Below, one piece after another: positions 44,732 to 57,832 of a stretch of DNA of 64,000 nucleotides. Numbering within the stretch: the stretch's first letter is position 1; each line of letters begins with the position of its first letter. A model generated the notes under the pieces. It was not told the origin of the DNA. It did no database searches and saw only the letters and a list, made by a program, of their open reading frames with translations. The stretch comes from Osedax fenrisi. Lineage: Eukaryota > Annelida > Polychaeta > Sabellida > Siboglinidae. The translations under genes were made by a program, and so were the position numbers. The DNA lies in the NCBI GenBank assembly GCA_964019155.1, contig OZ025242.1, positions 68,483,040 to 68,547,039 of the forward strand. Reading direction: 5' to 3'.

Positions 44732-45577
44732 TAAACTTAATATATATACGTATATATTTAAGGACGTATAATAAAATAATACATTATTAGTTAAGTTAAT
44801 TAATTATACGGTATCTTTTAGTTGCCTTCATAAATGTAAATACAATTAATGTAGACCAGTCAACGCCTATATAAGTGTAGAAGTTGTTATTCATACAAAT
44901 AATGATAATTTAGCTATTTAAAAATGCTAATGTTAAATAAATAATAGAGAATTTATATTTATTCAATATATACTATCCTAATTCACATGGATTGCTATTT
45001 TCACAAAATAATTAATTTAAAAGTATACAAAAATTAGTTTAAAAATGATGAATATTTTTAATCTGTTTATTATAAATATGATATGTTTATCACGATTCAT
45101 TTTTAAATATAAAGAATAATGATATATAATTAACAATTAATATAGTATTATATGTTATACATATATAGTAACAATTTCAGATAACAATATAAAAATCAAA
45201 AAAGTAGTAGGCATTTACATTTGATAACTAAGCGAATAAGTAAAAACTAGAGAAAATGGCATTCAAAGTTTAATATATAAAATTTAAATAAATATAATAC
45301 ATACTATTTCCTAATAATACAAATAATTATTATATCGATAACGCTCATAAAATACTTTATATTTATATAAATACTCACAAATAATTTAAACAATTTTACA
45401 AATTTATAAATATTAGAAATTCTACATGGAAACATGTAAAATATGTAATAAAAAAGTATTGTTAAAATATAAATATTAAACATATTTTAACTCAAACATC
45501 TACCCTTAATATTCAAAAAAAATAGTTTTACATTATTATATAGGTATATATTTATATTTATAATGAACACATTTATA
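44371..45577 (+). repeat. 3' flank module after gene D
   Basis: Direct copy of 29360-29955 plus 30854-31462, including the 334-bp block missing from tandem unit 1. A (TA)n tract (44674-44729) is expanded here. It ends at the target site CTACACAA of the next element. Confidence 0.75.
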
Positions 45578-45884
45578 CTACACAAGAACACAGGTGACTT
45601 CGTCCGTTGGTCATCTCGTCCGTCACTTCGTCCGCAAAATGTAGTCACTTCGTCCGAAATATAGTCATTTCGTCTGATCTGAAAAGTCGTTTCGTCCGAC
45701 CATCTTTTTATATAATTATTTACAGTTGTAACTAATATATTTAATTAAATATATACTACATAGTACTTTATCATAACTGTAAATATTTTTTAGAATTATA
45801 CCTACGTATTTTAAAATATAATTAATTAGATAATTTATACGAAAATCTTATATTTATATTTATATTATTGTTATATATATCCCG

Positions 45885-46105
45885 ATATTCTGCGGTGCAC
45901 CACATCAAATACTGAATTCAAGAGAGAATTAAAAACTCACATTTTCTCACCTTATGAATGATACATTTAACCCTTATTTATTGTCCATCGTTTATATAAT
46001 CCATTTAATCACATATTTTTTTATGAATGTGTACACACCTTTGTTAACGTTTATTTTCTGTTTAAAATTGTTTAAATAAAATTTAATAATAATAATAATA
46101 ATATA
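45885..46105 (+). pseudogene. Nested LINE 3' end with (AAT)n tail
   Basis: The frame reads DILRCTTSNTEFKRELKTHI, which looks like the extreme C-terminus of a LINE ORF2, followed by a 3' UTR and AAATTTAATAATAATAATAAT. It interrupts the left arm of the long-TIR element, since the right arm is continuous there. Confidence 0.6.
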
Positions 46106-46255
46106 GTTAATTTATATTATTACATCATTTTAAATATCAGAGTAAATATTTTGTATGATTACAGTATTGTCAGAAAGTATAAAATATTCTGAAATCATAA
46201 AACATATTTACTCTGATATTTAAAATGGTGTAATACTATAAATTAACTATATAAC
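46103..46255. repeat. Imperfect palindrome within the long-TIR element
   Basis: TAGTTAATTTATATTATTAC... AGTAAATAT is followed, after about 50 nt, by its reverse complement (ATATTTACTCTGATATTTAA... TTAACTA). It joins the left arm to an extra inner copy of the right arm. Confidence 0.7.
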
Positions 46256-46339
46256 AATTATATAAATATAAGATTTTCGTATACATTATCTGTAATTAAT
46301 TATATTTTAATATACGTATAATTCTGACATAATACTTAT

Positions 46340-46610
46340 ATTATTATTAGAATTAAAATGACATGGTGGATTGAACGCTCACAAATCCTGTCCGGAATAG
46401 CCGAGGCACTCACTACGGTATATCGGTATATCTATAGATACTCATCAGTCCATAATGTACACAGTACATTGTACAGGCTGTAATAGCGAGTAGACGCCGG
46501 CGTCGTAGTATTAATTATACGGGCGAGAATAATACACTGAGTAGGGACAGCCTGGCATAATAAATGTACATTCCAAATAATGTGTTATTATAATTTCACT
46601 ATAAATAATA
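46340..46610. other. GC-richer island of unknown nature
   Basis: Core of the long-TIR element (GTCCGGAATAGCCGAGGCAC at 46391, GCGAGTAGACGCCGGCGTCG at 46485). No open frame or RNA fold I can name. It is the only clearly non-AT segment for several kb. Confidence 0.4.
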
Positions 46611-47167
46611 CTTATGTATTTATATATAACACAACACAATCTATTACGTAATATGTATGTGTGCAGTGGGCGTTACAGCACTGGCTTCCATGTGTAAATA
46701 TATGTGTTATTTTATATATACATGTATGCGTATCAATATATGGTGTTATACAGTATACAATATATACAAATGGTATTCTGTTATTATTCTCTGATATTCT
46801 GTTATTTAATCTTCTGTCAAAAAGTATAAAATATACTGTAATCATAAAACATATTTACTCTGATATTTAAAATGATGTAATAATATAAATTAACTATATA
46901 ACAATAATATAAATTTAAATATAAGATTTTCGTATAAATTATCTAATTAATTATATTTTAAAATACGTATAATTCTAAAAAATATTTACAGTTATGATAG
47001 AGTACTATATAGTATATATTTAATTAAATATATTAGTTAAAACTGTATATAATTGAAAAAGATGGTCGGACGAAACGACTTTTTAGATCGGACGAAATGA
47101 CTACATTTTGCAGACGAAGTGACGGACGAGATGACCAGCGGACGAAATAACCCTCCCCCCTACACAA

Positions 47168-47313
47168 TATGTCATAGTTGTGTGCAATTATTTTTAAATT
47201 TAAACATTTATTTGTATAATTATAATATAATGCTTAAATAAAATATAATAATTATATAATGTATTATATTGGGATTATCCGACAAAATAATGAATTTATT
47301 ATGAACAGTATAC

Positions 47314-47344
<31 letters not shown>

Positions 47345-48129
47345 CAAAATAAAATATTGTAAAATATAATATGTGTATTATATAATATTGCGTTCCTATT
47401 ATTTTTCTATTTTTAAAATATAATTTATGTTAAATAAGAATTTTAATTATTATATTATTTATAATTATTTATAACTATTATTTTATAGTTATTTTATGGT
47501 AATCGATAATATTATTATACATATATATATATATATATTTTGTATGTTTATGAAATAAATATATAATTTAAAATGATATTTATATATATATATATATACT
47601 TTATATATAATAAATATATATAATTATTTTATTTAAAACATTGTTAATTAATGCGATATTGTATATATTTAATTTAATCTAGATATATCCTAATATAATA
47701 TACCCTTAATTATTTATATTAATTAGTTTATTATTAAGAACTTAAATGTAAAGATTAACGTAGCACATTATTATTTATAGGTTTATTACATGTATTCATT
47801 CAATTGTTATTTAAACTTTATTACCCTACTAGAATATTATACTACTTATAGTACTAAAGAACGCTATTGTTTTTTTTTATTTATGCTATGATTTATTATT
47901 ATGTAATATTTCATAATAGTTAACACCTATTCAAATATAAAAATGTATTAATACTAGTAATATATATTATGTTACAGATATATTATAATATTCAAGATTT
48001 TCATAATAATACATAATATTATAATATACTAATAATAATTATTATTAAAATTGTATAACATAGTTATATTTTTATTATTTTCAAGTTTTTTTAATTTATT
48101 ATTTCAATAATATATATATTTTCAATACA
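47168..48129 (+). repeat. Flank remainder plus 5' part of repeat R3
   Basis: 47168-47340 continues the flank module interrupted by the long-TIR element (TAGTTGTGTGCAATTATTTT). From 47343 the sequence follows repeat R up to the LINE insertion at about 48130. Confidence 0.7.
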
Positions 48130-50596
48130 AACGTTATTACAATGAAATCTAAGACTAATAGTAATTGTAATTTTAATTACTCGCTATGTAATTTAAATAT
48201 TGTTAAGCAAACTCTGAATAATTTAAGTTGGTCTAGTATTCTTAAGGTTGAAGATTCTACTGATGTATTACCAACAACATTTATTGAAATTGTAAAGACA
48301 CTAATCAATGATAACTCCCCCTATCAACTCTACGGTCATTTAAATTTCCTAAATTCATCAAAAAACTTGATTCGAAATGTAAGAAATTATATAAAAATAA
48401 ACATAAACCAAATATTAAAGCTAAATGGAGACTATATCAAATAAAGTTATCTGAAACTATATCGGATTACATCTATAACATTGAAGCTAGAGCACTATCT
48501 AACAATAACCTTAAATCATTTTATTCTTATGTCAATAGACACATATCTACGCGTAGCAATATGCCTCCTCTAATGTCAAATAATAATACATTGTTTACCC
48601 TAGATCGAGATAAAGCTGAATGCTTTTCTAAACAGTTTAAATCTGTATTTACTAAGGACAGCTATACATTTATTAGTAATTCATCCATAGTTTCTAATAA
48701 TGTATTTAACACCTTCCCTATAATCCCCGAGACTGTAAGAAAATATCTTTGCCTCATGCCTAATAAGTATAGTATACCACCAGACGGACTACTAAAGGGT
48801 ATCTTAAAATCTTTATCATATGAGCTATGTATTCCTCTTTCCTTAATATTCAATCATTCACTAACTAACCAATACTGCCCAAATATGTGGAAACAGAGTA
48901 TAATTACTCTCATATTTAAAAAAGGTGATACATCTTTACCATCGAACTATAGACCTATAAGTATTCTACCCTCCACATTATTCTTTTTGAAAAGATTCTT
49001 TGTAGATACTTGGTTCACTTTCTCAGAGAAAACGGCTACATATCACAATGCCAATATGGATTTCTATCGGGAAAATCAACCACTCTGCAGTTGATCCAAT
49101 ACTATAGGAATCTAGCCCGAGTCATGGACAACAACTATACTTTGCATACTACATACATCGACTTCGAAAAGGCATTCGACACAGTATCACATGCTAAGCT
49201 ATTATCTAAGATTGAAGCTCTATGAATAACTGGTAATGTACTACACTGGAAACAATCATATCTTCATCATATACACCAGTGTGTTAAGGTTGGTATGAAT
49301 GTATCTGATAATATTATGGCAACATCAGGGGTTCCGCAAGGTTCTTGTTTAGGACCAATTTTATTTATAATCTACATAAATGACCTTCCCAATATATTCT
49401 CATCTTAGATCATATGTACCCTTTTTGCTGACGATGCCAAACTTTCTCTTATCCATAAATATGAATTTGAAATGGACTATATGCATAATGCACTAACCAA
49501 ATTAAATGATTTGTCAAAATTATCAGGTCTTAATTTAGCAATCCATAAATGCTCTATAATGTCTAGTAAGGGTAATGAAATATCCTCATACTCGATTAAC
49601 GGTGTTCAATTAAGCTATTCTAATACGTACACCGATCTAGGTGTAATTATCAATCATAATCTATCTTTTAATGATCATATTGATAATATTATCCGTAAAG
49701 CATACAGAATGATTAATATAATCTTTCGAGTATTTAGATGTAACAAATATGTACCATTGACACTAGCATATATAAGTTATGTAAGACCTGCCCTTGAATA
49801 CGCTTCCAGTCTCTGGAATCCATCCATTCCTTTCAGAACAAATGGTAATTCCACCAAACTCGAATTGGTTCAGAGACTATTTACTCGTAAGCTTTTCTTT
49901 AGGTGCAATTTAGGTTCATTAGAATACCCTGATAGATTACTATTTTTATAGCTAAAATCGCTTTCTTCCCGTAGGCATGTTGCTGATATGGTGCTGACTT
50001 AAAAAATAGTCAATGGTCTCGTTGATGTGGATGTAGATGATTTCTTGTGGACCTACACGAATCATCTTAGAGGGCCTTCGGTGAAAATTAAAAGAGATAT
50101 CTCTAAGAATAACCGATCACACAATTTCTTCAGCAATCGGGTCTCGGCTACATGGAACAATCTGCCTGCTCATCTAACCGTAATGAAGTCTCTTCCATTA
50201 TTTAAATCGGGTGTTTCTGCGATACTGTCTGGTAGTTGATGAACATGTTCATCCTACCTTGCACATTTATTTATATATTTTTATTTATTACCTTATTTAC
50301 TGTTTTTCCTCGTGTGTTATGTTAGGTCAGTGGGGTTGTGACGGGTGTCGGGGAGTAAGGATGCCAGCGTGGAATCTACTGGTCAAATTTTCCTCCCCAC
50401 GGCATAGGAAATGATTCACCCTTTCCTAAAAGCTGAGATCTATCGCGGCCTTGTTGGCATATCATTAGCATATACGAGCTAAGCAATGGCATATGTAAAT
50501 CAATAATGTTAATACTTTTATTTTCTTTCTTACTATTAGTTTTATCTCCTGTTTTATGTCATTTTGAATATCTATTTTCTATATTCAATAAATTAT

Positions 50597-50612
<16 letters not shown>
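48130..50612 (+). pseudogene. Jockey/CR1-like LINE copy 2 (5'-truncated, longer)
   Basis: Same family as 14706-16440 and near-identical to it. It extends further 5' (NFNYSLCNLNIVKQTLNNLS, then TLFTLDRDKAECFSKQFKSV) but still lacks the endonuclease. RT blocks: IITLIFKKGDTSLPSNYRPI, a shift, SQCQYGFLSGKSTTLQLIQY, YIDFEKAFDTVSHAKLLSKI, then GVPQGSCLGPILF and FADDAK after a frameshift, LNLAIHKCSIMSSKG, and FFSNRVSATWNNLP. Stops at 49949 and 50002 and several frameshifts inactivate it. The 3' UTR carries GACGGGTGTCGGGGAGTAAG and ends AATAAATTATATTATTATTA. It splits repeat R3, which resumes at about 50630. Confidence 0.9.
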
Positions 50613-50628
<16 letters not shown>

Positions 50629-51025
50629 TGTGTGTGTATATACTAAAATATGCTTATAACAAATAACTATGTGAAGTCCAAAATTGTCGCCAAATTATCG
50701 AGTTATATTGAGCTGTTATGTGTAGATTTCACTGTAAACACAATTATCATTATTAATAATAACTTTAATCATATTCAGCAAAATAACAATTATAAAAGCG
50801 GTTAAATATTGCATAATTGTTGTGTATAAATGTATAAAATGTACATCATATATTTATATAGGTACCAATATTACATTGCGCAATGTATTAGAAAGTATTA
50901 AGCAAAATGAAAAATAGCACGTAACAAGATGGATGTATGGATGTCGTACATATTGCTGCAAATTAATTTAATTAACAATTTGTTTTAATTAAATATTATT
51001 ACATATAATTAAATATTATAAAGAC

Positions 51026-51071
<46 letters not shown>

Positions 51072-52880
51072 CATATTAAATACTAATTGTATGTAGAAAT
51101 ATTGTTAGCGTTTAATTATTAATAATTAATGATTATTTAAAATAATTTTTATATCAAGCAATAATCAATATATTTACTTAATAATTAAATATAATTAAAT
51201 ATTGGGGAAAATGAATTAGTATTTTTATGCAGAGAAAAATATAATAATTTACTTGAAAGTATTGTTATATACATATATATATTATACAATTATATTAATT
51301 CGAACAAATTAAAACATAATAAAATAATGAAACATAAAATAAAAGTAAAGACACCTTAAAAATATATTAAAATTAATTAAGAACAAACACATTTTATAAA
51401 AGATTAATTTAATTTGAAAAATATATATATAAATATATAAATTTGAAAATAAAAAATGTATAAATAATAAACATAGTCATCTACAATAATATATTGAATC
51501 TTGTAATTATATAAGTGGTGACCTTGCATAAATGCTGACTAAGCATAACCTTAGGCGCACAGTTGACAGGTCATAAACAATTACTAATCAGTCAATCTAG
51601 TGAGACGTGCAATGGCGCCAATTTACTGCCACATATAAACCTATAGGTTACTTATAGGTTACCTATAGTATACTAATTCATTAAGGGACGAACAATCAAT
51701 CAAGTGACAATAATATATATAATATATAATATATATTATATATCTTTAATATAAATTGCAAATGTTAATAATATTAATACATTTTTATATTGGATTATAA
51801 ATGTTACTAAATATAATGTAATATTACATAATAATAAAGCATATCATAAATAAATAAAAACAATAATTCTATTTAGAGTTAGGTACAGTGTAAATAACAA
51901 TTGAATGAAGTCACGTAAAAACTTAATAATATTAATTATTTAATAATGTTCTATATTAATCTTTATATTTAAGTTCTTAATAATAAAATAATTAGTGTTA
52001 ATAATGAAGTTTATATTATATCATGACATACATAGATTAAATTAAATGTAATTTCTTCTTTATTAAAACAATTAAATTATTATTATATATATATATATAT
52101 CAATTATATATAAGTTATATATAAATTAACATTATATATTACATACTTTATACAAAGTTGTATTGATATTTATAATACTAATATCGCTGTTTTGTAAATA
52201 TTTAATATATTGTATCATTATTTAATAAATAGTAATTAATAATTCACTAATTAGTAATACGATACACTAATTACCTAATATCATTTAACAAATATTTGGT
52301 AAAATAATAAATGATAAATAATACAATTATAAATATTATTCATTTAACTTTAATTAGATTTTATCTAGTATAATAAATCATATCTGATTAGAAATTAGAA
52401 AATTGTATTTGAACTAATTTAATGATATATATAATATATTAGTCTATTGGATGGATTTATATATCATTAGTATAACATCATTATATCAGAAAGTAAATTG
52501 TATATAACAAAGAATTAGTTGGATAAATATTCTATTCGTTACTTTATAGAATAACCCCGACATAATAAATTATTATATATAATGGTTATATTTTATTTAT
52601 AATTTGTATTATAATTATATAAATAAATATAGAAATAATTATTTAATATTTAAAAATAATTGTATATAACTATTTAATATTGTGTAGGTATGAATGTGGT
52701 ATTAGGTATTATATTAGGTACTAGGTATTATATACTAACTTATTTAATAACGAAATACTATTTGTGGAGTATTTAGCATTGAATGGTGCAAATTAATGTT
52801 ATTTATATGTATAAAAGTAACTAAGTGTTATGTTATAAATAATGGGCAACTTAACTTATCATATAGTATTATTATGTTAG
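50613..52880 (+). repeat. Repeat R3, remainder
   Basis: Matches R4 61000-63117 and inverted R2: TATTGAGCTGTTATGTG (50707), TAACCTTAGGCGCACAGTTG (51546), TTAAGGGACGAACAATCAAT (51680), ATGAAGTCACGTAAAAAC (51904), and the terminal TAAGTTAACTTATTTTATAT arm (52896). It contains the short duplication TTATAGGTTACTTATAGGTT at 51645. Non-coding. Confidence 0.65.
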
Positions 52881-53225
52881 CATTCTTATAATTATATTAA
52901 GTTAACTTATTTTATATATCTAATATAAATAATATATATACATATGTTTATTGATATGTGAACAACCTTAATCTTAGATTTAATTTTAAAATAATCCATC
53001 TCAATTTATTTTATTAACTTTTATTAAATCCTCTATTATTTATTGTTTAAAGTTCAATTATAAAAAAATACTATTAATCAAAAACAATATTAAATAGAGA
53101 ATCATTTATAATATTAATAAATATTAGATATTAGATATTCATATGTTCTATAAAGTAACCTTAGAATATGAAAAATAAACTTTATTATATACAAAATAGT
53201 TCCTATTACTTTAATGTATTTCTAT

Positions 53226-54215
53226 AGGGAAAAGTAACCTAATACAGAAACGTTAACAATAAATGGTCTTAACACTTTATGACTCAATATTTTTATTCAA
53301 AAATAACAATATATTAATATAATATTATTATAGATATAATTGTGATTTTTAAATTTTATTAAATCTATTTATTCAAACCTGTCCGTACTTGGTACCCATT
53401 TCCGAATATGGACAACTTGTGTTATACGAGGGACACCCTATAGGGTGACAAATTAAATTATACTAAATTATTCATAAAATTAATTATAAATAATATAATT
53501 GTAATTGTAATTTATCTGATTGATTAATCAGTAATATATAGTTTATATAGTGGTATATATATACCTATATACCACTATATAAACTATATATTACTGATTA
53601 ATCAATCAGATAAATTACAATTACAATTATATTATTTATAATTAATTTTATGAATAATTTAGTTTAATTTAATTTGTAATTATTTTATTAATTAATAATA
53701 CAAGTAAAGTATATAAATAATAATATTTTTAGTTTAATCTTCATTGGTGGTATTAATATTATAACGCACGTGATTTTTATGAAAATCGGAATAGTTCATA
53801 TATTGCGCTCTGATTGGTTATAGGGTGTCCGACGGATACATCCGTATTAAGACATCTAGATTGTCCGTATTAGGGATGTATATGACACATATATATGCTT
53901 ATAACTTAATTAATATTTTATATGTAATATAACAATTATGCACATAATCTTTAGAATGCTTCAGTTTTAATATATTGTTATATTTTATATCGATATATTT
54001 GTATATTCTTGAGAAGGTTTTAAGTTAATATTTTTTCATAAATTTAAAAACGTAATAAAATAATATATTATAATTATTTTGAATAATTAAAAAATAAACA
54101 ATACTTAATTAGACTATTTTTATAATTTTATTCTTCACATTTTTTTTGTAGGATTTATGTTTTTTGAGATACCGAGAGTGTCCGTATGGGACTATCCATA
54201 TTCGGTTACTTTCCT
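53226..54215. mobile_element. AGGGGAAAG TIR element, copy 3 (990 bp)
   Basis: Left end AGGGAAAAGTAACCTAATAC and right end, on the minus strand, AGGAAAGTAACCGAATATGG. The paralogous A-side sequence near 24585 (TTCCTATTACTTTAATGTG) lacks it, so it inserted after the R-A/R-E duplication. The conserved TGATTGGTTATAGGGTGTCC block is at about 53809. A large internal palindrome (53450-53675) is special to this copy. Confidence 0.82.
53450..53675. repeat. Near-perfect inverted repeat, about 108-bp arms
   Basis: Arms 53450-53557 and 53568-53675 (from AAATTAAATTATACTAAATT to its inverse) with a 10-nt loop and about one mismatch. Other copies of the element contain a single arm, so this copy gained an inverted duplication. 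Confidence 0.85.
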
Positions 54216-54685
54216 CTAATTATTACTTTCCCTAATAGGGAATAGAATATACTTTTTATTCGTATAAGTTATTAAGAAGTGTATTAGTTTAAAATATAAC
54301 TAATTCAATTATATTAATGAATTGAATACCTTTTGAATCAAACACATAATAAGGTTTTAAACGTAATCAATTAAAATGTATCTGTGTTACCTATTTTATT
54401 CACTATTGATATATTACAACTTTTATGAAGAAAATATATACAGATGATATGTTATCTATGATTTTATGAAATACATATAAATTATATTAATTTACGTATA
54501 TTTAACAAATACAATATATTTTTTTAAATAATGTCATCTTTAAAATATATTTAATAATATAACTAATTTATATATACTTATTTTAATTTATTTTGTTTTA
54601 CTTGAAGAAATAATATCAATGATAAATAATATATTTATTCGATAAAAAAGCATAGAAAATATAAATAATAAATAATAGTTGACAT

Positions 54686-55594
54686 TTATAAATGACCATC
54701 TCCATCATCTTTTCCATCTTTACCAGCCGGGCCAGTGGCTCCTGTTTTACCTCTTGGTCCAATAGCTCCTCTTTCTCCCTTTGATCCTATTTCTCCTTGT
54801 TCTCCATTAGTTCCATCTTGACCATCTTTACCAGTTTCACCTTGGTACCCTTTTTCTCCTCTCATTCCTACCTCTCCGGCTAATCCTCTTAATCCTCTTT
54901 CACCTTGATCTCCAGCCTTTCCTTGAACACCTCTTACACCAGTCTCTCCTGCTTTTCCTCTCATACCAGTTTCTCCTCGATTTCCTTGTTCTCCGGTAGC
55001 TCCAGTTTGACCATCGGAACCATATAACCCACGTTCTCCATTATTACCTATTAATATATATATATATAATTATTTAACTAATTATTATAATTTATTAATA
55101 TTATTGATATTATCATTATTAAAATTAATACTATTATTTATTGATTAATACAATTATAAATTATAACCTTTTGGTCCAGTTTTACCAGTTTTACCATTTT
55201 CGCCCTTTTCTCCTTTATTATTTCTTACTATATAATAATATAAATTATTAATATACAATATTATATTTATATATGTATAATAAGATGTTATCTTATAATA
55301 TAATTATAAAAATAAATATTTAATATATAAATATATATTTAGATTAACAATGACAAGTTATAAATTATTAAATATTACTATATAATCTTAAATATAAATA
55401 AATATAAATATAGAATAAATAATTTATATTATCTAAATAATGATCAACCTTCAGTGTGAATCTTCTTTAATTCATTTTCAACAAATAAATATAATTTATT
55501 ATATTCATTATCAATCTTATTTATTTTTTCTTCCAATTTTGTGATTGTTTTCTTCATGTCAGCACAACATTTTCCTACAAATTATATTTTTTAA

Positions 55595-55637
<43 letters not shown>

Positions 55638-55836
55638 TAACTAATAAATCATATAAAAATTAATATAAAATTAAAAAATATAATTAAAATAGTACGAAAT
55701 ATATATATTAAGATATTATATAAATATAATTATATTAACCATTATTTCCATCATCGTCATTATCTACAGTGTAAGGTGCAGTACTAATATAAGTTACCAT
55801 GGTAACTAAAAGTACAATAGATGTTAGTGTATTCAT
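54686..55836 (-). CDS. Collagen-like secreted protein, gene E
   Basis: Exons 55836-55740, 55574-55449, 55227-55168 and 55047-54686 (97, 126, 60, 362 nt, phase 1), 214 residues. Architecture as gene A. Distinguishing residues are Tyr for Asn in the early triplet GLNG, Lys for Glu in MRGKAGE, and the B/D-like segment GEIGSKGERGAIG, so the exon 4 interior resembles B/D while the 3' flank (CTTGAAGAAATAATATCAA) matches gene A. The mosaic suggests conversion among copies. Poly(A) signal at 54639-54634. Divergent from F. Confidence 0.86.
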
Positions 55837-55880
55837 GATGGTAGGTAATCAAATAATGATAATGTTATGAATTAACTTCT

Positions 55881-55907
55881 CTTTTATACTATTATTTAAT
55901 GACGACA
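55881..55907 (-). promoter_or_regulatory. Promoter of gene E: TATA box and CRE-like site
   Basis: Minus-strand TATAAAAG (55888-55881) and TGTCGTCA (55907-55900), the layout seen in A and C. Confidence 0.7.
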
Positions 55908-56033
55908 TCTTTCATAAAAACAAAATGATTTATTACTTACGAAATAGTTATATTTGTATTCGAAATATGAAATATCTCGTATTATCATGTGACTGTAATA
56001 GTTAAGTTATATTTCTCTATCATATTATTCTGA

Positions 56034-56133
<100 letters not shown>

Positions 56134-56137
56134 ATAT

Positions 56138-57036
56138 TGATTGATTGATTGAAAGTTTATTTAAACGCATAAATAAATAATTTCTCGAAAGTGTATATAT
56201 AGAAATATAAATAATAAAAGTAGATAAAACAATAAATACCATTAATAATAATAATATAAAATAGAATAAACCGTAAGGAAATTAATAATTTAAATAATAA
56301 TGACAACTAATATTAGTATTACAGGTCGCCTGAGATCAATTGTTGTATATATATATATCATGAATGTTTTATGCGATTTTATGGATCTAATATAGGTTTA
56401 TATATGAATTCCATAGCTTAGAACTAATATAACTCAGAACACGAATATTTATGTTTGAGGGACGGAGATTACGGGTAGATGGAAGATGATATTCATGGTT
56501 TCTAAGTGATGGAAGGGGCGATCTTTGTACTAGTGAACCAGAAATATAGGTGGGACAATTTTAACAGTATATTGAGGAATGAACAATATATAGAATGAGA
56601 TAAGAAGAGCGTTTGTTAAATGGGAACCATGGAGGTAAGTGTTGGTATGAGGAAGTAGAGTTATGATATCAAATACGTAGGTTATATGTTGTATGAATTG
56701 ATGAACGAATAACTTGATTTAGGGGAGAGATAGAGGATAAAGGAATATTTATGAGAAGTGGGTATAAATAAATTCAGAAAAGTGAAGGACCGAGTACTCT
56801 TCCCTAGGGAACACCATATTTCATAAGAGAATGGGAGGAAACCACTTTGCAGATGAATATGGGGATTATTGGTGCTTAAATAGGTGATTAATTGATGAGA
56901 GACAACTATTTCTAAAAAAAAATCTCTCTAAATGTAGCTGAGAAAATGGGCGATAATTGATAAGTTATTCGGGATCGAGTGAAGGTTTTTCAGGAATAGT
57001 AGTGATTATTGCATGTTTAAAAATAGAAGGGAAATG
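56138..57036 (-). pseudogene. LINE remnant in the E/F spacer, internally deleted
   Basis: Same insertion and same (CAAT)n tail as in the A/B and C/D spacers. It shares with A/B the internal deletion that joins GAGATAGAGGATAAAGG to AGTGGGTATAAATAAATTC, so units A/B and E/F descend from one deleted ancestor for this segment. Confidence 0.78.
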
Positions 57037-57761
57037 TATATATATATATATATATGTGTGAATAACTAATAAATGATTAATTTACTATTACATGTACTAT
57101 CATCACTTAGTATATTGCTTATAAATGAAGGTAAACAATTTCATATATAATTTATATTATATTTATTTAGATAATAAGAGTTTTAAAACTTGTTTTCCAA
57201 ATCCATTTATTGTAATTTTATTAAATTATTTTATTTATTGAGTATCCAATTCTAATATACTCTGTTGATTTATTTAAGTGTAATACACTAATTATATTAA
57301 ATACATTATATTATAAATATTGTAGATTACGAATATTAATCAATACAAATTGTGTCACGAAAATATTTAATTCCAAAATTACTTTGTTAAAACCTAAATC
57401 TGATAAATAAATAAAAATATATATTGATTATATATTAAATATTCAAAATATATTATTTAGAATAATACTTTTTAGTAAATCAACCTACACAATAATTAAT
57501 CATTATACTAGTATTCATACTAAATACATTTTAAATAATATTATATATATATTGAGTTAGCGCATATCCATTAATATTAAACTAATCTACTATTATTCAA
57601 AGATCATACATTTCGTAATAAGATAATAATCCTAAAGGATAATAATAATACTATAAATTACACATTAATTATAACAAATTACAAATGAAATTTTATGCAG
57701 TGTAATATAACAATAGAACATATTACAAATTGAAATGTTACTTTAGTGTATGTAATAAATA

Positions 57762-57788
57762 TGACGTCATTAAATAATAGTATAAAAG
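57762..57788 (+). promoter_or_regulatory. Promoter of gene F: CRE and TATA box
   Basis: TGACGTCA (57762-57769) and TATAAAAG (57781-57788), 52 nt from TATA to ATG as in B and D. Confidence 0.75.
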
Positions 57789-57832
57789 AGAAGTTACTTC
57801 ATAACATCATCATTATTTGATTACCTACCATC

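Larger units (their letters stand above)
45586..47159. mobile_element. Long-TIR element with CTTCGTCCG subrepeats and 8-bp target duplication
   Basis: Both ends carry matching inverted arrays of TCATCTCGTCCGTCACTTCG-type repeats (45597-45702 and 47065-47155 inverted), continuing into AT-rich arms to about 46155 and from about 46805. CTACACAA flanks both sides (45578-45585, 47160-47167). The paralogue at 31462-31469 (CTTCACAA) is uninterrupted, so the boundaries are supported by an internal empty site. An 8-bp duplication is typical of hAT elements. No transposase; length 1574 bp. A small LINE 3' end is nested in the left arm, and an inner arm copy is repeated at 46163-46328. Confidence 0.82.

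Noticed and set aside
46340..46610. tRNA-derived SINE or tRNA gene in the GC-rich island
   Set aside because: I could not draw a cloverleaf or find matching A and B box motifs with correct spacing.
46612..46870. Overlapping 69- and 77-residue frames on both strands inside the long-TIR element
   Set aside because: Low complexity, no homologous copy, and they span the repeat arm; chance frames.
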